A stretch of 64,000 nucleotides of DNA, from assembly GCF_003711205.1 (NCBI RefSeq), contig NZ_CP031013.1:4443494-4507493 (forward strand). Reading direction: 5' to 3'. The notes under the pieces are model-generated. The model was not told where the DNA came from. It saw only the letters and a list, made by a program, of their open reading frames with translations, and did no database searches. Of the stretch, positions 54,173-62,841 are shown one piece after another. Source of the DNA: Polaromonas sp. SP1. GTDB taxonomy: Bacteria > Pseudomonadota > Gammaproteobacteria > Burkholderiales > Burkholderiaceae_C. The position numbers and the translations under genes were made by a program. The stretch's first letter is position 1; every line of letters starts with the position of its first letter.

Positions 54173-55573
54173 ATGCGCTATCCCCTGCCCTATGCGTTTG
54201 CCCGCAGCAATGCCCTGCTGCTTGAGGGCGATGACCATAGCCTGACCTTGTGGCATAACTCCAGCCCGGATCTGGCGGCCATGGGCGAAGTCATACGCAA
54301 GTACGGCGCGCGCACTCCCGCCTTGACTCTGCAGCGTGCCGACCCCGGCACGCTGGCCCAACGCATTAGCGCCGCCTACGCGGGTGGTGAATCAAGTGCT
54401 GCCACCGTGGTCAGCGAGGTCGAGTCCGACGCCGACCTGTCGCGCATGATGCAGGAGTTGCCTGCGGTAGAAGATTTGCTTGAAACATCCGACGACGCGC
54501 CCATCATCCGCATGCTCAACGCGCTGCTGACCCAGGCAGCACGGGACGGCGCCAGCGATATTCATATTGAACCCTACGAGCGTCATTCGAGTGTGCGTTT
54601 TCGGGTTGACGGCACGCTGCGTGAAGTGGTGCAACCCAACCGCGCCCTGCACGCCGCACTGATCTCACGCCTGAAGATTATGGCCGATCTCGATATTTCG
54701 GAAAAACGTCTGCCACAAGATGGCCGCATCAGTTTGCGCATAGGCACGCGCGCAGTGGATGTGCGCGTCAGTACGCTGCCCAGCGCGTACGGTGAACGCG
54801 CAGTGCTACGACTGCTTGATAAAAGCGAAAGCAAGCTAAGTCTTGAATCGGTTGGAATGCAGGGCGATGTGCTGCATCGCTTTGAGCAACTGGTAACGCA
54901 GCCGCACGGCATTATCTTGGTCACCGGGCCTACCGGCTCAGGCAAGACCACCACGCTGTACGCGGCGCTGCAGCGGCTTGACGCTGGTGCAAGCAACATC
55001 ATGACGGTTGAAGACCCCATTGAATACGAGCTGCCCGGCATCGGCCAGATGCAGGTAAACGCAAAAATAGATCTAAGCTTCGCGAAGGCCTTGCGCGCAA
55101 TTTTGCGGCAGGATCCGGATGTGATCATGATCGGCGAAATCCGCGACTTTGAAACTGCGCAGATTGCGATTCAAGCATCGCTTACCGGCCATCTGGTACT
55201 GGCTACCCTGCACACTAACGACGCTGCCAGCGCTGTAACGCGCTTGACCGACATGGGCGTTGAGCCGTTTTTGCTCAGCTCTTCATTGCTTGGCGCTCTG
55301 GCGCAACGCCTGGTGCGCAAGGTGTGTATCCATTGCCACGGCACTGGCTGCGAGGAATGCGGCCGGAGCGGCTACCAAGGCCGTACCGGTGTGTTTGAGC
55401 TGCTGGTGGCAAACGATGCAATTCGTGCCCAGGTACATAACCGTGCATCCGAGGCTGATATTCGCACGGCGGCCATAGGCGCAGGCATGACGCTGATGCG
55501 TGATGACGGCGAACGTCTGGTGGCGGCAGGCATTACTTCGCGGGAAGAACTGTTGCGCGTAACCCGCGATTGA
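54173..55573 (+). CDS. gspE: T2SS ATPase GspE
   Basis: A 466-residue cytoplasmic ATPase. N2 domain, then Walker [16 protein letters not shown] at about residue 252, the Asp box [17 protein letters not shown], Walker [16 protein letters not shown], His box [20 protein letters not shown], and a four-cysteine zinc motif [12 protein letters not shown] near 385. It powers pseudopilus assembly. It is shorter at the N-terminus than many GspE proteins, which may reflect a missing N1 domain. It starts 5 bases after the gspD stop. Confidence 0.95.
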   Translation: MRYPLPYAFARSNALLLEGDDHSLTLWHNSSPDLAAMGEVIRKYGARTPALTLQRADPGTLAQRISAAYAGGESSAATVVSEVESDADLSRMMQELPAVEDLLETSDDAPIIRMLNALLTQAARDGASDIHIEPYERHSSVRFRVDGTLREVVQPNRALHAALISRLKIMADLDISEKRLPQDGRISLRIGTRAVDVRVSTLPSAYGERAVLRLLDKSESKLSLESVGMQGDVLHRFEQLVTQPHGIILVTGPTGSGKTTTLYAALQRLDAGASNIMTVEDPIEYELPGIGQMQVNAKIDLSFAKALRAILRQDPDVIMIGEIRDFETAQIAIQASLTGHLVLATLHTNDAASAVTRLTDMGVEPFLLSSSLLGALAQRLVRKVCIHCHGTGCEECGRSGYQGRTGVFELLVANDAIRAQVHNRASEADIRTAAIGAGMTLMRDDGERLVAAGITSREELLRVTRD

Positions 55574-55619
55574 GCGTGGTCAATCGCAGCTAGGCATCTT
55601 CTAATGCAGTCAAATACAC

Positions 55620-56852
55620 ATGCCAGCCTACTCATTTGAAGCTATGCAAAGTGACGGCAAGGTCCGCCGTGGCGTAATCGAGGCCGACACGGCCAAGTCT
55701 GCTCGTGGCTTGTTGCGCGCCCAAGCACTAGTGCCGCTGGTGGTAAATGTGGTCAATGCCAGCGAAGTCGGCAGTGCCCCAATATCATTGCTGCAGACTA
55801 ACCTGTTTGGTGGCCGGGTTTTTAATTCCACCCGGCTGGCTATATGGACACGTCAGCTGGCAGGCCTTGTAGCCGCAGGCCTGCCGCTTGAACGCGCCTT
55901 GACGGCACTTGCGAATGAAGCCGAAGATGAAAAACAGCGCAATCTGGTTGCAGCATTGCGCGCTGAGGTTAACGGTGGCTCCAGTTTTGCACGCGCGCTA
56001 TCCCAGCATCCAGGCGAATTTGAGGCGATTTACACTGCCGTGATTGGTGCTGGCGAGCAGAGTGGCCATCTGGGTGTGGTGCTTGAGCGTCTATCGGACG
56101 ATCTAGAAGAGCGCCAGACGCTCAGGTCAAAACTTGTCGCTGCTGCGCTATACCCAGCCATCGTCACACTCGTTGCTATCGTTATTGTGATGTTTCTGGT
56201 CGGTTATGTGGTGCCGCAGGTTGCTAACGTGTTCGCAGGAACCAAACGCGCATTGCCTTTTCTGACGATTGCCATGCTGGCAATCAGCGACCTGGCGCGG
56301 AGCTATGGCTGGGCGTTGTTTGGGGCTCTTTTTTTAATAGCCATTGGCGCACGCCTTGCCTTACGTAATGAGGGATTGCGTGAAAAGTTTGATGCTTCAA
56401 TTCTGAATATTCCCATCGTCGGACGCCTAGCACGCGATTACAACGCCGCACGTTTTGCAAGCACACTGGCAATGCTTGCCGGTGCCGGCCTACCGATTTT
56501 AAAAGCCCTACAGGCCGCCGCTGAAACACTGTCAAACCGTGCCATGCGCGCTGATGCACTGGATGCACTTTTGATGGTGCGTGAAGGAGCTCCTTTGGCT
56601 TCGGCGTTGGCGCAAAAAAAACGTTTCCCGGGACTCGTCAGCATGTTTGCGCGCCTAGGCGAGCAGACCGGACAGTTGCCCGTGATGTTGCAGCGCGCCG
56701 CCATGCAGTTGTCCAATGACGTGCAACGCCGCGCCATGGCACTGGCCACTATTCTTGAGCCGCTCTTGATTGTGGCGATGGGCGTGGTGGTTATGTTAAT
56801 TGTTTTGGCAGTACTGCTGCCGATTATTCAACTCAATCAGTTTGTGAAATAG
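55620..56852 (+). CDS. gspF: T2SS inner-membrane platform protein GspF
   Basis: A 410-residue polytopic protein with two GspF domains: TRQLAGLVAAGLPLERALTALANEAED ... EFEAIYTAVIGAGEQSGHLGVVLERLSDDLEERQ, and FASTLAMLAGAGLPILKALQAAAE ... MFARLGEQTGQLPVML. Three membrane segments include LYPAIVTLVAIVIVMFLVGYVVPQV and LEPLLIVAMGVVVMLIVLAVLLPIIQLNQ. It is the rotor-like centre of the pseudopilus motor. Last gene of the locus; no gspO prepilin peptidase is present in the window. Confidence 0.95.
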   Translation: MPAYSFEAMQSDGKVRRGVIEADTAKSARGLLRAQALVPLVVNVVNASEVGSAPISLLQTNLFGGRVFNSTRLAIWTRQLAGLVAAGLPLERALTALANEAEDEKQRNLVAALRAEVNGGSSFARALSQHPGEFEAIYTAVIGAGEQSGHLGVVLERLSDDLEERQTLRSKLVAAALYPAIVTLVAIVIVMFLVGYVVPQVANVFAGTKRALPFLTIAMLAISDLARSYGWALFGALFLIAIGARLALRNEGLREKFDASILNIPIVGRLARDYNAARFASTLAMLAGAGLPILKALQAAAETLSNRAMRADALDALLMVREGAPLASALAQKKRFPGLVSMFARLGEQTGQLPVMLQRAAMQLSNDVQRRAMALATILEPLLIVAMGVVVMLIVLAVLLPIIQLNQFVK

Positions 56853-57569
56853 CCCGCTCAAAGTTCATCAGGCAGTTCACACTTCAAAAACTCTCAAGCC
56901 ATGCGCAATTTTGAAACACCTTACTTGCCAGCAGTAAATCAGCTTATGCGCCGATTGACGCTGAGCGGCTCACGTACATCCTGCGACGGTGTACCCCGTG
57001 CCCATCTCAACCTTGCAGGGGAGCGGCGGAACCAGCTCAGCTCCGTCTATATACAAAATCTCTGAGCCAGTCCTTTAGCCTCGGTCGTGCCTTTCATGGC
57101 AGTGGCGCGGTTGGCAAAAGGGCGCAGTCAGTTAGCAAGCTCCGCATCAAACCTAAGTTGCCTGAGCACATTCACGACGTTAAATCCGGTTGCTGCCTTA
57201 CCGGTTCTACTAAGTAAATGCGGCACGATTTCTGCGGTGTGGTTTGTGGCTGTATGGATTCGATCTGCGCTAAAGGAGCTGCGACGTGTGTGCCAACCAT
57301 CCGCAGCCACACCTTCCGCAGAAATGGTCTTAGCCGCTCTTGGACTGCTCAAATGGAAGAGGGTATAGCTACTAGTCAAGTACTCTAAGAGCCATGCGTC
57401 AGCGTCTCTCCGCATAGAAATATTTGGTGTTGGACTTAGAGTAACGCCATCTCTACTCTACGACTGCGGCGCACAGTGGAAAACCCCAGATTACCATTCA
57501 AACTTGCACTCATTCACACAAACGAATTGGCGTATGCAAAGCTGAATAGGGACTCAATTCCGAAGATTC
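56853..57569. other. gene-poor stretch, 717 bp
   Basis: Between gspF and the H-NS-like gene. No confident gene. The arms ATTTCTGCGG (about 57229) and CCGCAGAAAT (about 57316) form a long-range inverted repeat. Frames at 57128-57415 are not protein-like. Confidence 0.4.
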
Positions 57570-57860
57570 CTAAATTAGGAACTTGGTCCTATCCTTGCCA
57601 ACGATCCAGGCCGGTGCTTTACCGCGCCCTGACCACATGGCATCGGATTCCGGGTCTTTGTATTTGGCGGGAACTGTATTGCCGGCAGTGCTTTTTCGTG
57701 CCTTTGAAATACTGCCAAATAAATCACCTTGAGTTAGGCCATTCTGAGAAATCAAGGCTTTCACTTGAATGATGACATCCGCTTTTTTCTTTCTTTGCAT
57801 GTCTGCGATTTTTTTTTCGAGTGCATCGCGCTGGGCTATCAGTTCGTCAAGAGAGGACAT
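57570..57860 (-). CDS. H-NS family nucleoid protein
   Basis: A 96-residue H-NS-like protein. The N-terminal coiled coil (MSSLDELIAQRDALEKKIADMQRKKKADVIIQVKALI) mediates oligomerisation, a linker follows, then the DNA-binding end with YKDPESDAMWSGRGKAPAWI, close to the H-NS core (T/M)WSGRGR-P-W. It binds AT-rich DNA and silences foreign genes. ATG 57860 has GAAAG 6 bases upstream; the frame extends to a TTG at 57872. Its position in a low-G+C accessory region fits a silencer carried with the DNA it controls. Confidence 0.9.
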   Translation of the reverse strand: MSSLDELIAQRDALEKKIADMQRKKKADVIIQVKALISQNGLTQGDLFGSISKARKSTAGNTVPAKYKDPESDAMWSGRGKAPAWIVGKDRTKFLI

Positions 57861-58360
57861 AAGAGCTTTCAATTTGTGAGTAGGACGAGATCAAGCGAAT
57901 GTCTTGTTGAGGAAAGGGGCACTAATAAATTACACCAAACCAAGCGCACCCTAGGTTAATTGTGTAGAGCCTGATCATGAAATTTACATAGTTAGCGGCA
58001 TAAGAGGTTTCGCTATTTTAATAACTTAAAAAGATAAAGTGAATATTGATTGTAAAAAAGCGATTAAATGCGCATCTTACAGATACCTTATCAAGTCATT
58101 AATTTTTCTGAAATTCAATTTTTCTGATCTAATTTGATCAATAGATTATAAATATAATTACTTGATTTCACAATGAAATTGCTTCAGACCCGCCCACGAC
58201 AAAATATTAGAAGTATATTTTCTTATATACTGAAGGATTAATTAATTAGGCTTACATGATCATTAAATTTTAGGAATTATTATTGCAATTATTCCCTAGC
58301 ATTTTTTCCTTTTGATCGGCATTATTTATGATGCGTGCTCAACTAAGCGAAACTGCTGCA
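57861..58360. other. AT-rich gene-free stretch, 500 bp
   Basis: The most AT-rich part of the window, upstream of the H-NS-like gene and directly adjacent to the IS21 element. No gene seen. It is a good candidate H-NS target and probably holds the H-NS gene promoter. Confidence 0.45.
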
Positions 58361-58465
58361 TGTTGAATTCCGTTGAAATCTGACCCACTTAGCGCAGTAA
58401 TTTCCATCCAAAACTGACCCACGTAGGCACTACCCTGCTTGTTTTAAAAGCAGGGGAAATTAGGA

Positions 58466-58747
58466 GTGATAGACGTGGCGACATTGAATGTCATCAGGCG
58501 TTGGGCATTGCGGGATCAGATGTCCATCCGCGAGATCTCAAGGCGTACAGGCCTGGCTCGCAACACAGTGAAGAAGCACCTGCGATCGGAAGAGAGTGAG
58601 CCCAGCTACCAAAGGCGGGCAACTCCAAGCAAGCTCGATCCCTATGCCGAGAAGCTGGCCACCTGGCTGGTAATCGAGGCAACAAAATCGCGGAAACAGC
58701 GGCGCACTTTGAGGCAGATCCACACAGTGGGCGAGTGTCTTTGGTGA
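58466..58747 (+). pseudogene. istA 5' fragment in copy 2
   Basis: Encodes MIDVATLNVIRRWALRDQ ... ISRRTGLARNTVKKHLRSEE ... [29 protein letters not shown], the N-terminal helix-turn-helix part of an IstA transposase, cut off where the deletion joins istB. Start is GTG. Confidence 0.85.
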
Positions 58748-58890
58748 TGCAAAAATGACGACTGCTCTTCTGGATCGACTCACCCACAGATGTCATATCC
58801 TTGAGACTGGAAACGACAGCTATCGGTTCAAAAACAGCTCTGCAAAGACTCAGCCCAAAAAGGAGAAAACCAAGAACTTATCCACATCGT
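58740..58890 (+). pseudogene. istB 3' fragment in copy 2
   Basis: The frame reads [19 protein letters not shown], then [19 protein letters not shown], the C-terminal end of an IS21 IstB ATPase helper. The rest of istB is deleted. Confidence 0.75.
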
Positions 58891-58966
58891 GAGCAACTTC
58901 TGCTCACAAAGAGTGTGGGTCAATATTCGATGGAAAACTCGGGTCAGACTTCAGTGAAATTCAACA

Positions 58967-59656
58967 AAGAACGCAGAACTGGCAAACGAGCTGGTCGACC
59001 TCATACGGAAAAGAGGCAACACCCTCGCATTTAAAAAGGCGGTCGCTTCGAAACGTGAGCGAGCAACGGACAACTTCCGAAGCGCAATGAGGCATGCCAA
59101 TGCCATATTCCAGCATCGCTCCCGGGTAGAGGTGCTCCGCGTCGACTTTTTTTACACCCCAAAAGCAGCAAAAGACGTAACGCCTCAGGAAGCCAAGAAG
59201 GACTTTTTCAGGCTGCTCCGCAATCGCAGAGCCAACAAAACACTGTTTGGCGGGATGTTGGGCTACATCTGGAAGTTGGAGTACGGCGGTTACGGGCGCG
59301 GGTTTCACTTTCACACCGTCTTTTTCTATGACGGTGCCGAAATCTACCGCGATGCCTATCGTGCCGACCTGCTGGGCAAATATTGGGTCGACAACACGGG
59401 GTCGAGGGGGCAATTTCACAATTGCAACAGGGACAAGCGCAAGTACAAGCATCTCGGAATCGGCCGCATTCAGCGTGATGAAATGGACAAGCGGCTGAAC
59501 CTGGCCCGGGTCCTTCAGTACCTGACAAAAAAAGACTACTGCTTTGGCCCCGAGATCACCGCCGGCAGAGTCTTCGGCACTGGAGCTGACCCCGCCCCAA
59601 ACCTCACCGGTGTGGGAAGGCCCGTTTCGTCAACAAAGCGCAACCGTGCCACTTGA
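58967..59656 (+). pseudogene. inovirus Gp2/YagK-type gene, 5' end cut by the IS element
   Basis: A frame open from the right end of the IS element reads NAELANELVDLIRKRGNTLAFKKAVASKRER, then the domain RVEVLRVDFFYTPKAA ... KTLFGGMLGYIWKLEYGGYGRGFHFHTVFFYDGAEIYRDAYRADLLGKYWVDNT and LARVLQYLTKKDYCF. This matches the inovirus Gp2/YagK_YfjJ family, associated with filamentous phage replication. The upstream part is missing because the IS end introduces a stop at 58955. An ATG at 59087 could still make a 189-residue protein. Probably a phage remnant. Confidence 0.75.
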
Positions 59657-60761
59657 AAACGTCGATTCGCCAAGCCACGAGATTGCGAAGGCGCATACGG
59701 CCTTCGCTCTCGCCGATCTTGAACGAAATACCTGGACCAGCGAAGTCGATGGAAACCGCATAAGGGTGATTGGAGACGATTTTGGCGGGCCTGAGGCGAC
59801 GATTGAGCAGTTTGTCATTGAGTGCTCACATCATCACTCGGCGCCCTATAGAAGCTCGTTCAGCAACGGATTTACAGAATGGGAGGCATGTAGTCCGCTA
59901 ACGCGCTATTTCAGCCTGATGAACTGGCTGCTGGAAACCTATAGCGAAGAAAGGCGCTATAGCAGCCGAGTGACCCTCTTCTATCGATGCTGCTTTGCGG
60001 TGGGCTATGACATCGGGTTCTTTAACCGCCCGGGCGCGCCATCGTCGCAGCTGGGCAAATGCAGGGCCGACCTCTTTAACGAGCTGACGGCGATGTTGAA
60101 GAGGGAAGCGCAGAAACGATCGTTCATCAACGAACAGGAAAGGAGTGGGCAAAGCAGGAAGAAGACGCTGCAGGACCTCTTGGACTACGAAGAGGCCTTG
60201 TTCGCGGCGCACTTTCACATGACAGTTATCGAAATGGAGCTGGGGTACCAGGACCAATACAAGCAGTCGGTTACGACAAACGAAGCAACGGGGCACTTCG
60301 AACTCTTCCTCAAAAGGCGGCATGGAAGCCCCTGGGAGGGGCTGAAGGGCCATATCTACAAGCTGGGAGCTGGCAAGCAAAAAGGGGTGTACTTCAGGCT
60401 GCTCGCATTTTTTGACACTTCAAGGACAGGTATGGACCACGCCATAGGAACAGATATGGGCATGTATTGGTCGGTGATAACAGGTCAAAAGGGTTGGGCA
60501 GACAACTTCAACCTCCGCAAGCACGCCAACGGCGTCGAGTTGCTGATGGGAATCGGCCTTATCAACCACAGTGACGTTGGACCTCGGGAGCATCTGCAGG
60601 CCACGATCAGGAATATGTGCGGTATGGGCCAGTACGGTTCAGAGGAGCTTGCCGCGGTACGGAGCAGCATGCCCATCAAGCGGCCGGCCATTGGTGGGCG
60701 GCCGAGATCGATTTTCTTTAGGCCAACGAAATGGCCTAAATCCAAGCGTCAGAGATACTAA
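59646..60761 (+). CDS. divergent Gp2/YagK-like protein
   Basis: About 371 residues. It has the same pattern as the gene before: a helical N-terminus (LTRYFSLMNWLLETYSEERRYSS), then EATGHFELFLKRRHGSPWEGLKGHIYKLGAGKQKGVYFRLLAFFDTSRTGMDHAIGTDMGMYWSVIT ... NGVELLMGIGLINHSD, which parallels GYIWKLEY.. FHFHTVFFYDG of the Gp2 family. C-terminal tail is Arg/Lys-rich. The start is uncertain; GTG 59646 overlaps the preceding stop by 11 bases, which suggests coupling. Likely phage-derived DNA replication function, inferred from family only. Confidence 0.65.
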   Translation: MPLENVDSPSHEIAKAHTAFALADLERNTWTSEVDGNRIRVIGDDFGGPEATIEQFVIECSHHHSAPYRSSFSNGFTEWEACSPLTRYFSLMNWLLETYSEERRYSSRVTLFYRCCFAVGYDIGFFNRPGAPSSQLGKCRADLFNELTAMLKREAQKRSFINEQERSGQSRKKTLQDLLDYEEALFAAHFHMTVIEMELGYQDQYKQSVTTNEATGHFELFLKRRHGSPWEGLKGHIYKLGAGKQKGVYFRLLAFFDTSRTGMDHAIGTDMGMYWSVITGQKGWADNFNLRKHANGVELLMGIGLINHSDVGPREHLQATIRNMCGMGQYGSEELAAVRSSMPIKRPAIGGRPRSIFFRPTKWPKSKRQRY

Positions 60762-60782
60762 TTCGAACAGAAGGGAACCAAT

Positions 60783-61091
60783 ATGAGACCAAAAAAGACA
60801 CTGGACGAGCTTGAAAAGCAGTCCGCGCAGCACGCCGACATGATGCGTGAGTTCGCAATGAAACAGTCAAAGGCACTGCAAGCTCAAAGCCTTCCGCCGC
60901 GCAAGCGGGACAAGATTTATCCAGATTACGACCCCCCTCTATCCGAAGCTTTTTTCGACGTGCAATACGGTCGATACCGAATTGCCGGCCTTAATCTCGA
61001 AATAGCCAAGCAGAAGTGCTACCTTGCCGAAGCCGAACAGCAGCATGTGGAAAACCTAATGAAGCTGTGCGGCACCGCAGAAAACACGTAG
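60783..61091 (+). CDS. hypothetical helical protein (102 aa)
   Basis: A 102-residue charged protein starting MRPKKTLDELEKQSAQHADMMREFAMKQSKAL, with a middle YPDYDPPLSEAFFDVQYGRYRIAGLNLEIAKQKCYLAEAEQQ of helix-rich character. AAGGG lies 9 bases upstream of the ATG. It follows the Gp2-like gene by 21 bases and probably belongs to the same phage-like unit. No family recognised. Confidence 0.65.
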   Translation: MRPKKTLDELEKQSAQHADMMREFAMKQSKALQAQSLPPRKRDKIYPDYDPPLSEAFFDVQYGRYRIAGLNLEIAKQKCYLAEAEQQHVENLMKLCGTAENT

Positions 61092-61121
61092 CAAGGCCGT
61101 TTTAGGCGCCGTAACTCTAGC

Positions 61122-61934
61122 CTAAACGCTGGTTGCAGCGCCTCCCGCCTCCCGCATCATGGGTGCAAGCTTTACTGTCCAGTGCCCTGCCGGCTCCCGG
61201 TCTACTTCCAGTAGGTCGTAGGTGCGCAGCATGTCCAGCAAACCAGAGTGGCCGTAAGTCTGTGGCGAAAAGGCTGGGTCTGTGCGTTTCAAATACTGGC
61301 CCAGCGGTCCAAGTCCAACCTTGCCCTCCGACGTATCGCTGGTCAAGAGCGTCACAGCCTCAATCACAAACCAGGGTCTGCGTTTGGCTATTGGCTTAGG
61401 AGGGTCCTCCGTTTTCGCGGGTTCTTCCTTGACCGGAATCACCTTAGCGGCAGCTTTATCATCCGTAGCCGCAGTGGGCTCAGCCGTCGACTCCGGCCGT
61501 ATCCATTCAAAAAACTGATCACTCGCATTTCGAAGCGCAACGGGCGTCTTACTCTCTCCCACAATACAAACAGTCGCCCCGCGTTCGCGCAACTTTCGAC
61601 ACAGGTAGGAAAAATCCGAGTCACTGGTAACTAAGCAGAATGTGTCCGCTCGGTGGTCAAACAACGCTTCAAGAGCATCAAGCGCCAACGCAATGTCCGC
61701 CGTGTTCTTTCCAGGCGCGTACTGATACTGCAGGCAGGGAGTAAAGGCCAGCCGAACCAAAGCCTCTTGCCATTTGTTGGCCAGGGTGGTGTGATTGCCG
61801 TAACCGCGCCGTAAAACTACGCGGCCAAACTGCGCAACTATCTTTAGCGTGTACTCCAAAATCTCGGGAGTAGTGTTGTCACAATCGACAAGGACCGCAA
61901 CACGCGTTTCCGATCCGGGACTATTGATGCTCAT
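61122..61934 (-). CDS. NYN-domain protein with OST-HTH/LOTUS-like C-terminus
   Basis: A 270-residue protein. The N-terminal NYN domain (RVAVLVDCDNTTPEILEYTLKIVAQFG, NTADIALALDALEALFDHRADTFCLVTSDSDFSYLCRKLRERGATVCIVGES) has the aspartates of a PIN-like RNase site. A charged linker (AAKVIPVKEEPAKTEDPPKPIAKRR) joins a C-terminal OST-HTH/LOTUS-type domain (VTLLTSDTSEGKVGLGPLGQYLKRTDPAFSPQTYGHSGLLDMLRTYDLLEVDRE). This pairing suggests an RNA-targeting nuclease, known in bacterial LabA-like proteins. It is convergent with the phage-like unit. Confidence 0.88.
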   Translation of the reverse strand: MSINSPGSETRVAVLVDCDNTTPEILEYTLKIVAQFGRVVLRRGYGNHTTLANKWQEALVRLAFTPCLQYQYAPGKNTADIALALDALEALFDHRADTFCLVTSDSDFSYLCRKLRERGATVCIVGESKTPVALRNASDQFFEWIRPESTAEPTAATDDKAAAKVIPVKEEPAKTEDPPKPIAKRRPWFVIEAVTLLTSDTSEGKVGLGPLGQYLKRTDPAFSPQTYGHSGLLDMLRTYDLLEVDREPAGHWTVKLAPMMREAGGAATSV

Positions 61935-62077
61935 TCAGGGGACCCTCTCCTTGTTGACTGATCTTCACTCGACTCTACAGTCCAGACCACAATATAAAAA
62001 GCTGAACTGACAATCCACTTTCTCCGCCCCGCAATCGAAGGCACTAGCTAGTACTTTAAATCACGCCCTTGCAAAAT

Positions 62078-62587
62078 ATGCACTTTCATGCAGGAACCAT
62101 TCCAATCGCGTTCGTCTTTAGCGCTCCAGGCTCCAAAGAAAAAATAAGCGGAAAACCAGTGACTGGCGTAACCGGGGAGAACTTAGAGTTTGCGTTAAAG
62201 CATCTCACCATTGCACGGCCCGACCTCTTTTCCTCATCTCGTCGCTACGACTACAGGATCACAAACGCGTATGCCCTTGCGCTCGCCAAAGCCCTCGGAG
62301 ACAAAAGGTCAGAGGCAGAACCCAAGCAAATACTTGAACCCGCGAACATCGAGCGGGTTATCCGTGAGCTTTGGGGCATGAAATTAGTGATTCTTTGCGG
62401 AGTCAAGGCGGCCCATCTCAAAGCATCTCTCAGCACTGCTGGATTTCGAGTGATTGTGTGCTCACATACGAGCAATCAGGGGCTAACCGTGCACAACGCT
62501 GCTGCCAGGGCGGGCGTGACTCCGTATAGCAGGAGACAGCTACGTGTTTTGGCCTGGGCAACGTCCCTCCTAAATCAGCTGGAGTAG
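62078..62587 (+). CDS. uracil-DNA glycosylase superfamily-like protein
   Basis: A 169-residue protein. Family-like signatures are FVFSAPGSKEKISGKPVTGVTGENL (motif I loop with a catalytic polar residue), YRITNAYALA, LVILCGVKAAHLKASL, and VIVCSHTSNQGL in place of the HPS loop. These suggest a UDG-fold protein, probably an atypical DNA glycosylase or a non-catalytic relative. ATG 62078 is chosen over TTG 62069; neither has a clear ribosome site. It lies between a NYN-domain gene and a protease gene, so a role in a defence-type island is possible but not shown. Confidence 0.7.
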   Translation: MHFHAGTIPIAFVFSAPGSKEKISGKPVTGVTGENLEFALKHLTIARPDLFSSSRRYDYRITNAYALALAKALGDKRSEAEPKQILEPANIERVIRELWGMKLVILCGVKAAHLKASLSTAGFRVIVCSHTSNQGLTVHNAAARAGVTPYSRRQLRVLAWATSLLNQLE

Positions 62588-62814
62588 TCCAAAGCGCTCA
62601 AATTTGGTTTTTTCGAGGCCAGTTCCACAGCGAAGCTGCTTCTTTCCCCGCGAAATTGCCATCCTTCCCTCTTCTAGCCGGCATCTAGAGGCTAGCTCCT
62701 CTGCGCCACGCATATCCCCCAAACAGAGGATTCCCGTCCAGCCGCGTTGATCTATGCTCACACCGGATCAGTTACAAGCGGTCACGAGCACCGCATCGCC
62801 CAGGGAGGAAGACT

Positions 62815-62841
62815 ATGTCAAACCGGGAGCACACAGCATGA
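62815..62841 (+). other. mini-ORF coupled to the protease start
   Basis: ATG 62815 follows a strong AGGGAGG and encodes MSNREHTA, and its TGA overlaps the protease ATG 62838 (ATGA). It could be a leader that couples translation or a relic of a frameshift. Confidence 0.4.

Larger units (their letters stand above)
58361..58966 (+). mobile_element. internally deleted IS21-family element, copy 2 (606 bp)
   Basis: Left end TGTTGAATTCC...TCTGACCC at 58361, right end the inverse (ending TTCAACA at 58966). The inside holds an istA start, then an istB tail ([22 protein letters not shown]), joined by a large deletion of istA-istB. The left TGACCCAC repeats are as in copy 1. It cannot move by itself but keeps both ends. 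It interrupts the Gp2-type gene at 58967; no target duplication is visible. Confidence 0.85.

Noticed and set aside
46170..56852. Type IV pilus cluster instead of type II secretion
   Set aside because: GspC, K, L and M type proteins and the GspD loop order are specific to type II secretion; no PilQ/PilT-type genes are present.
57128..57415. Minus-strand frame between gspF and the H-NS-like gene
   Set aside because: No protein-like composition, ribosome site or family; better seen as gene-poor DNA.
38920..58966. A composite transposon formed by the two IS21 copies
   Set aside because: No target-site duplications are visible, both copies lack transposase, and they are in direct orientation with different internal deletions; only bracketing can be claimed.
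62570..62761. Small minus-strand frame between the UDG-like and protease genes
   Set aside because: Starts with GTG, no ribosome site, and no recognisable domain.
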